From Erythrobacter sp047872805 (lineage in GTDB: Bacteria; Pseudomonadota; Alphaproteobacteria; Sphingomonadales; Sphingomonadaceae): DNA of 64,000 bases. The notes under the pieces were generated by a model. That model was not told the origin of the DNA. It saw only the letters and a program-made list of their open reading frames with translations, and did no database searches. Location of the stretch: assembly GCF_047872805.1 (NCBI RefSeq), contig NZ_JBLQUK010000002.1:235123-299122 (forward strand), written 5' to 3'. Below are positions 56,159 to 64,000 of the stretch, piece after piece. The position numbers and the translations under genes are program-made. Position 1 is the first letter of the stretch. Each line of letters starts with the position of its first letter.

Positions 56159-56758
56159 ATGAAAAGTCGCAAACGATTGAGTCCCGAAGAATCGCGCAAT
56201 TTTGCGCTGCAGGCGGCGCGCGAGCTGTTGATCGAAACCGGTCCGCAATCGGTAACGCTGAAAGCGGTCGCGGGGCGGATCGGACGCACCCACGCCAATC
56301 TCCTCCACCATTTCGGGTCGGCATCTGGCCTGCAAAAAGCGCTCGCCGAACATCTTGCGCGGACCGTGTGCGAGACGATCAAGGACGCGGTTCACGCCAG
56401 CCGCGCCGGGCTTGGCTCGGCGCGCGAGGTGGTGGATCTGGCATTCGATGCGTTTGACCGCGAAGGGGCAGGGGCGCTTACCAGTTGGATGCTGCTGACC
56501 GGCAATGAGGATGCGCTCAATCCGATCATCTCGACAATTCACGATCTGGTTGACGAGATCGCGCCGGGAGAAGCTGCGCACCATGACGACGATCCCAAAC
56601 ATTTGCACAAGGACACGCTCAGCCTGGTGTTGCTGGCCTTGGGCGATGCCTTGATCGGCGCGGCGCTGGCCAATTCGCTGGGCCTGCCGCGCGACACTGC
56701 GCGGGTGCGCGCGGCCGCCAATCTCGAAGCATCAATGGCGGAACATCAACCGGCCTGA
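56159..56758 (+). CDS. TetR family transcriptional regulator
   Basis: A 199-residue regulator. The HTH is ESRNFALQAARELLIETGPQ, SVTLKAVAGRIGRTHANLLH, HFGSASGLQKALAEH. The C-terminal part has a His/Asp stretch (AAHHDDDPKHLHKD) that might bind a metal. Its target is not evident: there is no divergent gene with a shared palindrome. It runs tail-to-tail with ygfZ and overlaps its 3' end by 13 bases. Confidence 0.9.
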   Translation: MKSRKRLSPEESRNFALQAARELLIETGPQSVTLKAVAGRIGRTHANLLHHFGSASGLQKALAEHLARTVCETIKDAVHASRAGLGSAREVVDLAFDAFDREGAGALTSWMLLTGNEDALNPIISTIHDLVDEIAPGEAAHHDDDPKHLHKDTLSLVLLALGDALIGAALANSLGLPRDTARVRAAANLEASMAEHQPA

Positions 56759-57525
56759 TCGACGATCGCCGCACTCTGCCAGTCGGGCAAGGCGTCCGGG
56801 TCGAGGTCGGCGACGCGCAGATGGTCGACCGCCAGTCCCAGGTCGGGATAGGCAGCCTTGCGGCGCTTTTCGTCTGATGCGTCAAGCGCGACAACCACCA
56901 GTCGCCGGTTGACCTTCTGCCGCCAGTTCATCCGCGCGGTGTTTTCCTGCCCGACATAACAACCCTTTGCAAAGCTAACGCCGTTCAGTTCGATGGCATT
57001 GGTTTCAAGCCACAATATATCGCCCAGTTCGCGGCGCCCTTCGGGCACGCCATTTGAAAGGCGGTGCGCGAGGTAATCGTGGTCAGCGCTTTCGCCGTCC
57101 GGGGACCTCGCACCGATCCAGCGATAGCCCAAATCCGGCAAGCGCGGGTCAGCCGCTGCTTCCTTGTGAGGCGCACGCGACCAGTGCACCGTCAGGCCGT
57201 CATCGCGGGCAATGTCAATCTTTCGCCGCAGCCGGTAGAGCGAAAGGCGCTTGACCAGCTCCTCCGCAAATTCCGCCTCGCAATCGATCAGCACCGTGCC
57301 ATCGCCGTCGCCGGTCCCGCCGCCAATGCTGCCGTCCCAAACGAAAAAATCGAACATGGCTTTGCCCTGCGCGGAAAGCAGCGCAGCATAGACTGGTCCG
57401 GAGATGGGGAGCGCGGCAGAAACGTCATTGGTCACCAGCCCTTGGAGAAAGCCGCGCACATCTTCGCCATGTTCGCGCGCGGTGAGGCGGATGATTGCTC
57501 GATTTTTCAGAATTGTAGCGGTCAT
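56746..57525 (-). CDS. ygfZ: YgfZ/IbaG-type folate-binding iron-sulfur repair protein
   Basis: A 259-residue protein of the GcvT-like YgfZ family, which uses folate to help assemble or repair [4Fe-4S] enzymes. The signature K-G-C-Y-x-G-Q-E is present in FAKGCYVGQENTARMNWRQK, with VNRRLVVVALDAS following. Length is slightly short of E. coli YgfZ (326). It overlaps the ATP-grasp gene start by 4 bases. Confidence 0.9.
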   Translation of the reverse strand: MTATILKNRAIIRLTAREHGEDVRGFLQGLVTNDVSAALPISGPVYAALLSAQGKAMFDFFVWDGSIGGGTGDGDGTVLIDCEAEFAEELVKRLSLYRLRRKIDIARDDGLTVHWSRAPHKEAAADPRLPDLGYRWIGARSPDGESADHDYLAHRLSNGVPEGRRELGDILWLETNAIELNGVSFAKGCYVGQENTARMNWRQKVNRRLVVVALDASDEKRRKAAYPDLGLAVDHLRVADLDPDALPDWQSAAIVDQAG

Positions 57526-58424
57526 AGTTCCAATCTCTTCAATATCGCGCAGGCCAGACGATCTCCCAGCTGGGGCCCCTGTTCGGGATAGAGATAGGGT
57601 TCGATCAGTTCGGCTTCCATGACCATCAGCGAATTGCTCGAACCGCGCAGCATGTCGATCCGCGCATAGAGCGGCGCAGCAAAGGGAAAAGCGGCGATGA
57701 TGGCGCTGGCAGCGGCAAGTTCCTCGGTGGTCGGATCATAGGCGCTTTCGATCCCGCCATACAGCGATTGGATGCGGTAATCGCCTTTCGCCGGGCGTTT
57801 GCGCAGGGCATGGCTCAATTCCCCGCCGATAAAGATAAAGCTGAACTCACCCTCTTCGGCAATGGCGGGCAGGAACGGCTGCACCATCGCCGCGTGCCCA
57901 AACCGCCAGTCTGCACCGGGCAGCGCCTCGCTGTGGATCAACACTTGCCCCAATGCGCCTGCGCCCACCTGTAGTTTGACCACCAACCGGTCGCAATCGA
58001 ACGCGGCAAAGGCGTCAATCAGATCCGCTTGGCTGACATTGGAAAACCAGCGGGTCGGAATGGTTGCTGCGCCGCGTTTGGCCAATTCGCGCAAGTAAGT
58101 CTTGTTGATATTCCATCGAACGACTTCGGCCGAATTGCACACCGGTATGCCGCGCGCCTCCAACTCGCCAATCTTGGCCAAGAACGCATCGGGTTTGTCC
58201 TGATAATTCCACGCAGTGCCCAAAATGATCAGGTCGAGACCGGCAAAGTGATCGAGCGGTGCCTCCCAATCGATCACCTTCAGCGTCAGATTGGCCTGCG
58301 CAAAGGCCGGTTCAAGCGCAGCGGTCATCAGATCGTGTTCAAAGGCGTCGCCGCGCCTATCCCCGATGCCGCCCCATGGCAGCGGCAAGGTGGTTTCGCA
58401 GGCGAGAAATCCGATTGTCGTCAT
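57522..58424 (-). CDS. ATP-grasp domain protein
   Basis: A 300-residue protein with an ATP-grasp fold: VVRWNINKTYLRELAKRGAA, DRLVVKLQVGAGALGQVLIH (ATP-binding Lys and Gly-rich loop), VQPFLPAIAEEGEFSFIFIG, and YARIDMLRGSSNSLMVMEAE with the metal-binding residues. It resembles RimK/DcsG-like ligases that form amide bonds, but the substrate is unknown. It is coupled to ygfZ by a 4-base overlap; the frame extending to 58559 overlaps pyrC and is rejected. Confidence 0.85.
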   Translation of the reverse strand: MTTIGFLACETTLPLPWGGIGDRRGDAFEHDLMTAALEPAFAQANLTLKVIDWEAPLDHFAGLDLIILGTAWNYQDKPDAFLAKIGELEARGIPVCNSAEVVRWNINKTYLRELAKRGAATIPTRWFSNVSQADLIDAFAAFDCDRLVVKLQVGAGALGQVLIHSEALPGADWRFGHAAMVQPFLPAIAEEGEFSFIFIGGELSHALRKRPAKGDYRIQSLYGGIESAYDPTTEELAAASAIIAAFPFAAPLYARIDMLRGSSNSLMVMEAELIEPYLYPEQGPQLGDRLACAILKRLEL

Positions 58425-58491
58425 GCCCGCCCGTCTAAGCGTGCGCGGGGGGACTGGAAAGCCCTGAGCAGCGCGCTTAAGGGACTGGGCG

Positions 58492-59529
58492 ATGATAAAC
58501 ACGCTGACGATCCGCCGCCCCGATGATTGGCACCTGCATTTCCGCGATGGCGAGATCATGCGCGGCGTCGTGCCCTATACTGCGCGCCAGTTTGGCCGCG
58601 CGATTGTAATGCCCAATCTCTCCCCGCCGGTGACCACGGCGGCGCAGGCGGAGGAGTATCGAGGGCGGATTTTGGCCGCAGTGCCGCAGGGCGCTGCCTT
58701 TACTCCGCTGATGATCTGTTATCTGACTGACACTACCGATCCCGATGATCTGGCGCGCGGCGCGGAGCAAGGCGTGTTTACCGCAGCCAAACTCTATCCC
58801 GCCAATGCCACCACCAATTCGGCGCATGGGGTCAGCGATGTGACGAGGATTTATCCGGTGCTTGCGCGGATGGAGGCGGAGGGGATCGTGCTGTGTGTTC
58901 ACGGCGAAGTCACCGATCGTGATGTCGACGTGTTCGACCGTGAGGCGGAGTTTATCGAACGGCACTTGCGCGCGATTGCGGAGAATTTTCCGCAGCTTAA
59001 AGTGGTCTTTGAACATATCACCACCGCCGATGCAGCGACGTTTGTGGAAAGCTGCGGCCCGAATGTCGCCGCGACAATCACGCCGCAGCATCTGCATATC
59101 AACCGCAACGCCATGCTGGTGGGGGGGATTCAGCCGCACAATTACTGTTTGCCCGTGGCCAAGCGTGAACGGCATCGGCTGGCGCTGCGCGCGGCAGCGA
59201 CCTCGGGGTCGCCCAAATTCTTCCTCGGCACTGACAGTGCGCCGCATTTGCGCAGCGCCAAGGAGACCGCCTGTGGATGCGCCGGGATATTCAACGCGCC
59301 GTTTGCGCTCGAAAGCTATCTGACGGTGTTTGACGAAGAAGGCGCGCTGGACCTGTTCGAAGGCTTTGCCTCGCTCCACGGTCCGGCGTTTTACGGCCTG
59401 CCGGTGAATGCCGATACAATCACGCTAGAACGCGGCGAAACGCAGGTTCCCGAAAGCCTGATGCTGGTGGGTGAGGAAATCGTTCCGTGGCACGCCGGGC
59501 AGGTGCTCGGCTGGCGAATGGTTTCCTAA
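58492..59529 (+). CDS. pyrC: Dihydroorotase, E. coli PyrC type
   Basis: A 345-residue zinc amidohydrolase that closes carbamoyl aspartate to dihydroorotate. DDWHLHFRDGEIMRGVVPYT gives the H-x-H metal site, FTAAKLYPANATTNSAHGVS the carboxylated Lys, CVHGEVTDRDVDVFDREAEF and TPQHLHINRNAMLVGG the further His ligands, and LGTDSAPHLRSAKETACGCA the catalytic Asp. It is divergent from the ATP-grasp gene and converges with rarD. Together with pyrE it marks a complete pyrimidine route in the genome. Confidence 0.96.
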   Translation: MINTLTIRRPDDWHLHFRDGEIMRGVVPYTARQFGRAIVMPNLSPPVTTAAQAEEYRGRILAAVPQGAAFTPLMICYLTDTTDPDDLARGAEQGVFTAAKLYPANATTNSAHGVSDVTRIYPVLARMEAEGIVLCVHGEVTDRDVDVFDREAEFIERHLRAIAENFPQLKVVFEHITTADAATFVESCGPNVAATITPQHLHINRNAMLVGGIQPHNYCLPVAKRERHRLALRAAATSGSPKFFLGTDSAPHLRSAKETACGCAGIFNAPFALESYLTVFDEEGALDLFEGFASLHGPAFYGLPVNADTITLERGETQVPESLMLVGEEIVPWHAGQVLGWRMVS

Positions 59530-60452
59530 ACCGCCGCCCGAACCGCCGCTTTCGCTTGCCGGTTGCGATTCCATAAATCCGCCACAAATATCGCCACCGC
59601 AATCCAGATCAGGATGAAGCTACCGAGTTGCACCGGGCGCAATTGCTGGCCGAACACGGTGAGGCCCAGAATGAAAACGATGGTCGGCGCGAGATATTGG
59701 ATAAAGCCGAGCGCAGAATAGCTCATCCGTTTTGCCGCGATCGCAAACAGCAGCAGCGGCACCGCCGTCACCACCCCGGAAAAAACAATGGCGAGGCTGA
59801 GGAACCATTCGTTCCCGAACGACGAACCGCCCGCGCTCGCGGAATACCACCATGCGGCGCCGACTGCGGGCAGCAGCAAGATGCCGCTTTCAATGGTGAG
59901 ACCCGGGAGCGAGCCGACATCAATTTGTTTGCGAACAATGCCATAAAGCGCAAAGCTGAAAGCCAGTGTCAAACTGATCCACAATGTTGTCAGCGCCCCC
60001 GCAGACAGCAGCGCGACCGCGCTAGCGGCGATAGCGACCGCCAGCCATTGCCAACGGGTCAGGCGTTCGCCGAGGATCAACGTGCCGAGCAGGACGTTGA
60101 GCAGCGGGTTGAGATAATAGCCGAGGCTGGCGGCATAGACCTGATGTTGCATGATCGCCCAGATATAGACGAGCCAATTGACCGCGATCAGCACCGCACT
60201 CGCCAAAAGCGCGATCACGGTGCGCGGTTTGGATAGCGCGGCGCGCAGGGCTGGAAACTGCTTTCTAAAGGCCACAATCAACAGGCAGAATGGCAGCGTC
60301 CAGATGATCCGCCAGCCGACAAATTCGACCGGCGGGACGCTGGTCACCAGCAGCAGATAAAGCGGCAGAAAGCCCCAGATCACATAGGCGCCTAGCGCGG
60401 CGGGCACACCGGACGGCGCTGCGCCAGCGGTTTGGGGTGGGGAGATTGGCAT
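59526..60452 (-). CDS. rarD: EamA family transporter RarD
   Basis: A 308-residue inner-membrane protein with ten helices in two EamA repeats. GAYVIWGFLPLYLLLVTSVP with FVGWRIIWTLPFCLLIV opens it, and VNWLVYIWAIMQHQVYAASL with GYYLNPLLNVLLGTLILGER is the RarD-specific segment; FIQYLAPTIVFILGLTVFGQ closes repeat two. The transported solute is unknown (chloramphenicol-sensitive group by name only). The ATG at 60452 is used. Confidence 0.93.
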   Translation of the reverse strand: MPISPPQTAGAAPSGVPAALGAYVIWGFLPLYLLLVTSVPPVEFVGWRIIWTLPFCLLIVAFRKQFPALRAALSKPRTVIALLASAVLIAVNWLVYIWAIMQHQVYAASLGYYLNPLLNVLLGTLILGERLTRWQWLAVAIAASAVALLSAGALTTLWISLTLAFSFALYGIVRKQIDVGSLPGLTIESGILLLPAVGAAWWYSASAGGSSFGNEWFLSLAIVFSGVVTAVPLLLFAIAAKRMSYSALGFIQYLAPTIVFILGLTVFGQQLRPVQLGSFILIWIAVAIFVADLWNRNRQAKAAVRAAV

Positions 60453-60775
60453 GGATGCAAGGCCCCTAGGCCGCGCATTGGTTAAGCGCAAGCGCGCGTC
60501 CTTGCGCCCAAATCTAGCCATCCACAGACCGAGAAAGATGAACGGTGGCCGACAGGCCTGCTCTTCATATGTTCATATTAATGCTCATAAAGATGAACAC
60601 TAAGTCGAGATTTGTCTCTGGCCACTCCCACCATGTGGCCCGGGCGCGGTCCCCACCGACCGCGGAAGGCGCTCTCATTCCCGAGCAAGGGGGTGGGGGC
60701 GCTTTCGCCTATATGAACGCGAAAGGTGAGCGGCCTGCAAAGCGAAAATTAACCAAAACCGGGCAAAGCGACACG
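60453..60775. other. Intergenic region upstream of a lipoprotein gene
   Basis: The 323 bases between the divergent rarD and the lipoprotein gene hold no convincing gene, although a frame is open from 60545. An AT-rich part has TGTTCAT (60570-60576) and ATGAACA (60593-60599) as inverted arms, near TATT/TAAT promoter-like words. Further down, CCCCACC (60651-60657) can pair with GGTGGGG (60692-60698). Either may be regulatory; neither matches a known element. Confidence 0.4.
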
Positions 60776-61498
60776 ATGCAATTCCGCGCCGCCTTTGTGA
60801 TGTGCCTGGCCCCGGCTCTCTGTGCGCTGGCCGCTTGCAGTGGGAACAATGACGATGTGCCCGCAGAGGCTGCGGTTCAGGACCCGCTCTTGTCGCGCGC
60901 GCTGAACGATCCGTTGATGGTTGATCCCGATCTCGCATGGCGCAACGAAGCCAATGCCGTGATCGCCTTGCGCGATGGCCACCCGCTGCCGCCGGTGCAG
61001 GCCTCGGACGATATGGCGAACCGTGCGCGCGAGGCGATGCGCAGCGAACTGGTCGAAAATGGGCAAATTCCGCCGTTGCCCGCTGCCTCCGCAGGCAAAG
61101 GAAGCCCGTCGCTTGCCGGACTTAATACCGCCGCTGAAATCGTGGAAGCGGTGGGCAGCCGGACCGATTGCATCGCCGCGATGGACGGTGATCTGCAATG
61201 GTCTGCCAATCTGCCGCCGACCTCTGCGATTATGCCGCACGGCATGGTGCAGCAGGCTGCGGGCGTCGATCAGGGCAATTGCGTGATCCGGGTTGTGCGT
61301 TACCTGACGCCGGTCGGGGTGGACGAAGCGCTCGAGTATCACTTTACCAAAGCGGACCGCGAAAGATTTCGGATTGAACGCTTTGCCGCGCCCGAATCAT
61401 CGCTCCGCGCAGAGCGACGCGATCAGCAATTGGCGGTGCATGTGCGCAAAGCGGCGGGCGGAATGACCGCCGTTGATGTGGTTCATTGGCGCAAATAG
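60776..61498 (+). CDS. Putative lipoprotein of unknown function
   Basis: A 240-residue exported protein with a lipobox (ALCALAAC, Cys21). The mature part has a variable region (DDVPAEAAVQDPLLSRALND), a low-complexity stretch (PLPAASAGKGSPSLAG), then a folded part with two Cys (GSRTDCIAAMDGDLQWSANL, DQGNCVIRVVRYLTPVGVDE) that could form a disulfide. No family is recognised. The ATG at 60776 directly begins the signal; longer frames lack support. Confidence 0.75.
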   Translation: MQFRAAFVMCLAPALCALAACSGNNDDVPAEAAVQDPLLSRALNDPLMVDPDLAWRNEANAVIALRDGHPLPPVQASDDMANRAREAMRSELVENGQIPPLPAASAGKGSPSLAGLNTAAEIVEAVGSRTDCIAAMDGDLQWSANLPPTSAIMPHGMVQQAAGVDQGNCVIRVVRYLTPVGVDEALEYHFTKADRERFRIERFAAPESSLRAERRDQQLAVHVRKAAGGMTAVDVVHWRK

Positions 61499-61526
61499 AC
61501 GCAAAACAGCGTTAATTCGTGCTCGC

Positions 61527-62939
61527 CTATTCCTTAAGCCCAACCCCGATATTGGCACGCGGTTGATCCATTTCAGTGCTGGCAACCGGATAGGCACAAT
61601 AATCCGCTGCGTAATAGGCTGCCGGACGGTGATTGCCTGACAGGCCGATGCCGCCAAACGGCGCCGATGACGATGCGCCATTGGTGGGCCGGTTCCAATT
61701 GATGATCCCGGCACGAATATTGGCCCAGAACCGCCCATAATCCTCTGGTGTTCCGCCAATCAGCGCCGCTGAAAGGCCAAAGCGGGTGTTGTTCGCCTCG
61801 GCAATCCCGGCATCCAGATCGGGCACGCGAATGACCTGAAGCAGGGGTCCGAACAATTCGACATCGGGGCGGTCGGGCATATTGGTGGTATCGATAATGC
61901 CAGGGGTCAGGAATGGCCGGTCCGGGTCGGGCTTGCGCATATGCAACAGTGCCTTGCCGCCCGCCGTGAGCAGCGCCAGAAAGCTCTCACTGAGCCCGTC
62001 GGCCGTATCGTTGTCGATCACTGGCCCCATGAAGGGCTGCGGTTCGGCAAAAGGGTCGCCCACGATCAGCTTTCGCGCCATGGGCAGCAATTCGGCCATT
62101 AATGCATCATAGGCGCTATCGAGCACGATCAATCGCCGCGCCGCTGTGCAGCGCTGTCCGGCAGAGGTAAACGCACTCTGGATCACCAGCGCTGCGGCGT
62201 CGGACATCTTGGGTGTGTCCATCACCACAATCGGGTTGTTGCCGCCCATTTCCAGCGCGACGAGCTTGCCTGGATTGGCGGCCAGTTTGCGATTGATGGC
62301 GATGCCCGCCTGCGCTGACCCGGTGAACAACACCCCGTCCACGCCCGGATGCGCTACCAGAGCCTTGCCTTCATCGGGTCCGCCGATGATGATTTGAACG
62401 GTGTTTTCCGCAGCACCGCTGCGATTCCAGCAGGCGATCAGCGCTTCGCCCACCGCAGGTGTCTTTTCCGAAGGTTTGAACAGCACGACATTGCCCGCGA
62501 TCAGTGCCGGGATCATGTGCCCATTGGGCAGATGCGCTGGAAAATTATACGGCCCTAGCACCGCCATCACCCCGTGAGGTTTGTGCCGCACAGCAGAACT
62601 GCCTTGCAAGGCGCTGTCGAACTTCTTTTTGCCGGTGCGTTCGGCATAGGCCTGCACCGAAATGTCAATCTTGGCGACCACCGCGTCGACTTCGGTCCGG
62701 GCTTCCCACAAGGGTTTGCCCGTTTCCGCCGCGATCAGATCGGCGAGCTTTTCGTGATCGGTGCGCACTTCATTGGCAAACCGGCGAGCGACTTCGATCC
62801 TGGTTCCCAGCGCCAGCGCCGCCCAGGCGGGCCAGGCGCGCCGTGCACGGCTGACCGCTTCGTCAACATTGCCGTGGGCACCGCGCCAGATTTCCTCCCC
62901 GGTCGCTGGAGCGTAAGAAACGAGAATATTGTCAGTCAC
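61527..62939 (-). CDS. astD: Succinylglutamate-semialdehyde dehydrogenase
   Basis: A 470-residue NAD-dependent aldehyde dehydrogenase of the arginine succinyltransferase catabolic pathway. GVMAVLGPYNFPAHLPNGHM binds NAD, VALEMGGNNPIVVMD has the catalytic Glu, and SAGQRCTAARRLIV the catalytic Cys. The N-A-H-L-P-N-G-H-M-like run and GNNP distinguish AstD from generic family members. The start is a GTG at 62939 (VTDNILVSYAP); a TTG at 62996 adds 19 residues with no support. No other ast gene is in the window. Confidence 0.92.
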   Translation of the reverse strand: MTDNILVSYAPATGEEIWRGAHGNVDEAVSRARRAWPAWAALALGTRIEVARRFANEVRTDHEKLADLIAAETGKPLWEARTEVDAVVAKIDISVQAYAERTGKKKFDSALQGSSAVRHKPHGVMAVLGPYNFPAHLPNGHMIPALIAGNVVLFKPSEKTPAVGEALIACWNRSGAAENTVQIIIGGPDEGKALVAHPGVDGVLFTGSAQAGIAINRKLAANPGKLVALEMGGNNPIVVMDTPKMSDAAALVIQSAFTSAGQRCTAARRLIVLDSAYDALMAELLPMARKLIVGDPFAEPQPFMGPVIDNDTADGLSESFLALLTAGGKALLHMRKPDPDRPFLTPGIIDTTNMPDRPDVELFGPLLQVIRVPDLDAGIAEANNTRFGLSAALIGGTPEDYGRFWANIRAGIINWNRPTNGASSSAPFGGIGLSGNHRPAAYYAADYCAYPVASTEMDQPRANIGVGLKE

Positions 62940-63230
62940 CTTGCCCGCTCTTCCAGTTGATGTTTGCTCGCGCAGCCATGCTCGGTTCTTACCCAACTAT
63001 GGTTAATCAATTTGGGTAACGGGAGAATTTCAAAAATCCTAGGGTAAACGCGGATATGCTCGGCACTTTCACTTAACGATGGGATCGGTTAGTGTGCTCC
63101 GGTGATGCAAGGGGAGATAGCTGCGAGAAACGCGGCAGTGCAGGGAAACTGTGCCCCCTTTCGGGTCGAATCGCTGGTTCAATAGTCTCGGCTCGCTTCC
63201 CTTGGCGGGCCACACAGGGGGAATAGTCTG
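62940..63230. promoter_or_regulatory. Divergent promoter region between astD and the autotransporter gene
   Basis: The 291-base gap has an AT-rich part (ATGGTTAATCAATTTGGGTA) near the astD start, then GC-rich DNA. No gene is seen. The autotransporter ribosome-binding site is AGGGGGAA, about 8 bases before the ATG at 63231. No known operator was found. Confidence 0.4.
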
Positions 63231-64000
63231 ATGGCATTCAATACACTTAAAATCTCTGCGCTTAGCCTTTCGGCATCGAGCGCGGTTATCGCTGCTGTTA
63301 TCGGTATGGGCGTTACCGCCACGCCCGCTATGGCGCAGGAAGAATGCCTGCTCGACACCAACGGCGATGGCACAGCCACAGATGGGGTGGATACGGTCGG
63401 CGGCGCTACGGCGACCGGGGCTGATTCACTCGCGTGCGGCACGAATGCAGAAGCCAGCGGCGACGAATCGACATCAGTTGGTGTGAATTCGCGCGCAACT
63501 GGACTTGGGGCTACCGCCGTGGGGCAGAACGCCCGTGCAACCGAACGCGGCACGACGGCGCTCGGCGGCAACGCCTTTGCCAACAGCGACCGCGCAACGG
63601 CGCTGGGCGGCAATTCGCAAGCCTTTGCCGAATTTGCCACCGCGATTGGTAACTCCGCACAGGCTCTGGGCACCGATTCGACCGCATTGGGCTTCGATTC
63701 CTCCGCCAACAGCGCAGCATCGATTGCAATCGGCAACAATTCATCGGCGACCGGCGTGGACGCAGTCGCCATTGGCGGAGATGATGCCGGCACAGGTGCG
63801 ACCGCAGATGGCAATTCGACGACCGCAATTGGCGGCGAAGCCTTCGCACAGGGTCCGGGCGCTACCGCCGTTGGCTGGCGATCAGTAGCAGACGCAGAAC
63901 GCGCCCATGCTTTCGGTCACCTCGCCAACGCTTTGGGCGTGCGCTCGCTGGCGATAGGTGAAGCGGCGATTGCCAACAGCGATTTCTCGATTGCACAGGG
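63231..64000 (+). CDS. YadA-like trimeric autotransporter adhesin, N-terminal part (runs off the window)
   Basis: The frame is open from the ATG at 63231 to the window end, about 256 residues without a stop. A signal peptide (AVIAAVIGMGVTATPAMAQ) is followed by CLLDTNGDGTATDGVDTVGG and then at least twelve 14-residue repeats whose core is (S/T)-x-A-(I/V/L)-G, for example ATAVGQNARATERG, TTALGGNAFANSDR, ATALGGNSQAFAEF, SLAIGEAAIANSDF. This is the left-handed YadA head repeat, so a trimeric surface adhesin is expected, with a stalk and a C-terminal anchor beyond the window. Confidence 0.88.
   Translation, partial: MAFNTLKISALSLSASSAVIAAVIGMGVTATPAMAQEECLLDTNGDGTATDGVDTVGGATATGADSLACGTNAEASGDESTSVGVNSRATGLGATAVGQNARATERGTTALGGNAFANSDRATALGGNSQAFAEFATAIGNSAQALGTDSTALGFDSSANSAASIAIGNNSSATGVDAVAIGGDDAGTGATADGNSTTAIGGEAFAQGPGATAVGWRSVADAERAHAFGHLANALGVRSLAIGEAAIANSDFSIAQ

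Noticed and set aside
60545..60775. In-frame N-terminal extension of the lipoprotein at 60776
   Set aside because: The extension lacks coding character and would put the lipobox in mid-protein.

Overview
This window looks like chromosomal DNA of an alphaproteobacterium of the order Sphingomonadales, most likely Erythrobacteraceae. The basis is high GC, the operon layouts (hisG-hisD-nusB-thiL, a cox cluster with coxF and surf1, an E. coli-type pyrC), a large TonB-dependent receptor, a carotenoid oxygenase and a DUF6445 protein. No rRNA, tRNA, CRISPR array or insertion sequence was recognised. Genes are dense and mostly in co-oriented, translationally coupled operons.

Layout. 1-9.2 kb: tail of a DUF6445 protein, a TonB-dependent receptor divergent from a TetR regulator with a clear palindromic operator, Fe-superoxide dismutase, an S26-like protein lacking its nucleophile, a carotenoid cleavage oxygenase, a universal stress protein and a KtrB/KtrA-type potassium uptake pair. 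9.2-21.3 kb: ABC-F ATPase, a CelD/FemAB acyltransferase - JmjC cupin - TesB thioesterase group, K+-independent H+-pyrophosphatase, thiL-nusB-hisD-hisG, a DUF2332 protein. 21.3-30.4 kb: small-molecule enzymes (epoxide hydrolase-like, SDR, Nudix), bolA/dnaJ, a block of detoxification-type genes (RibD-like reductase, two VOC proteins, GST, DUF1428) next to an HxlR regulator with two tandem operator-like sites, a DUF2236 protein and cobS without an adjacent cobT. 30.5-41.5 kb: class A penicillin-binding protein, two hotdog thioesterases, a putative peptide-modification cassette, and a long minus-strand operon (pyrE - serine hydrolase - pdxJ - membrane protein - acpS - lepB - DUF3089 - ruvX). 41.8-50.6 kb: the aa3-type cytochrome oxidase operon coxB-coxA-ctaB-coxF-ctaG-coxC-DUF983-surf1, running on into thrC and an RlmI-like methyltransferase. 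50.6-53.8 kb: folB, a small unknown gene, moaA-moaD-moaE, then an FNR-type regulator with a lipoprotein gene. 54.6-64 kb: rplU-rpmA with terminator, GNAT, TetR, ygfZ and an ATP-grasp protein, pyrC, rarD, a lipoprotein, astD, and the start of a YadA-like trimeric autotransporter that runs off the window.

The strongest candidate for an undescribed system is at 33704-35761. A 52-residue peptide with a leader-like N-terminal half and a C-terminal Tyr/Asp/poly-Pro tail is followed at close spacing by two proteins of unknown function. The second has a cupin-like metal-binding pattern (HDH and later H-x3-H); the first may be a related, metal-free partner. This resembles a RiPP (ribosomally made, modified peptide) operon, but no named RiPP class is recognised. 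All functional statements come from reading sequence motifs; no database search was possible.
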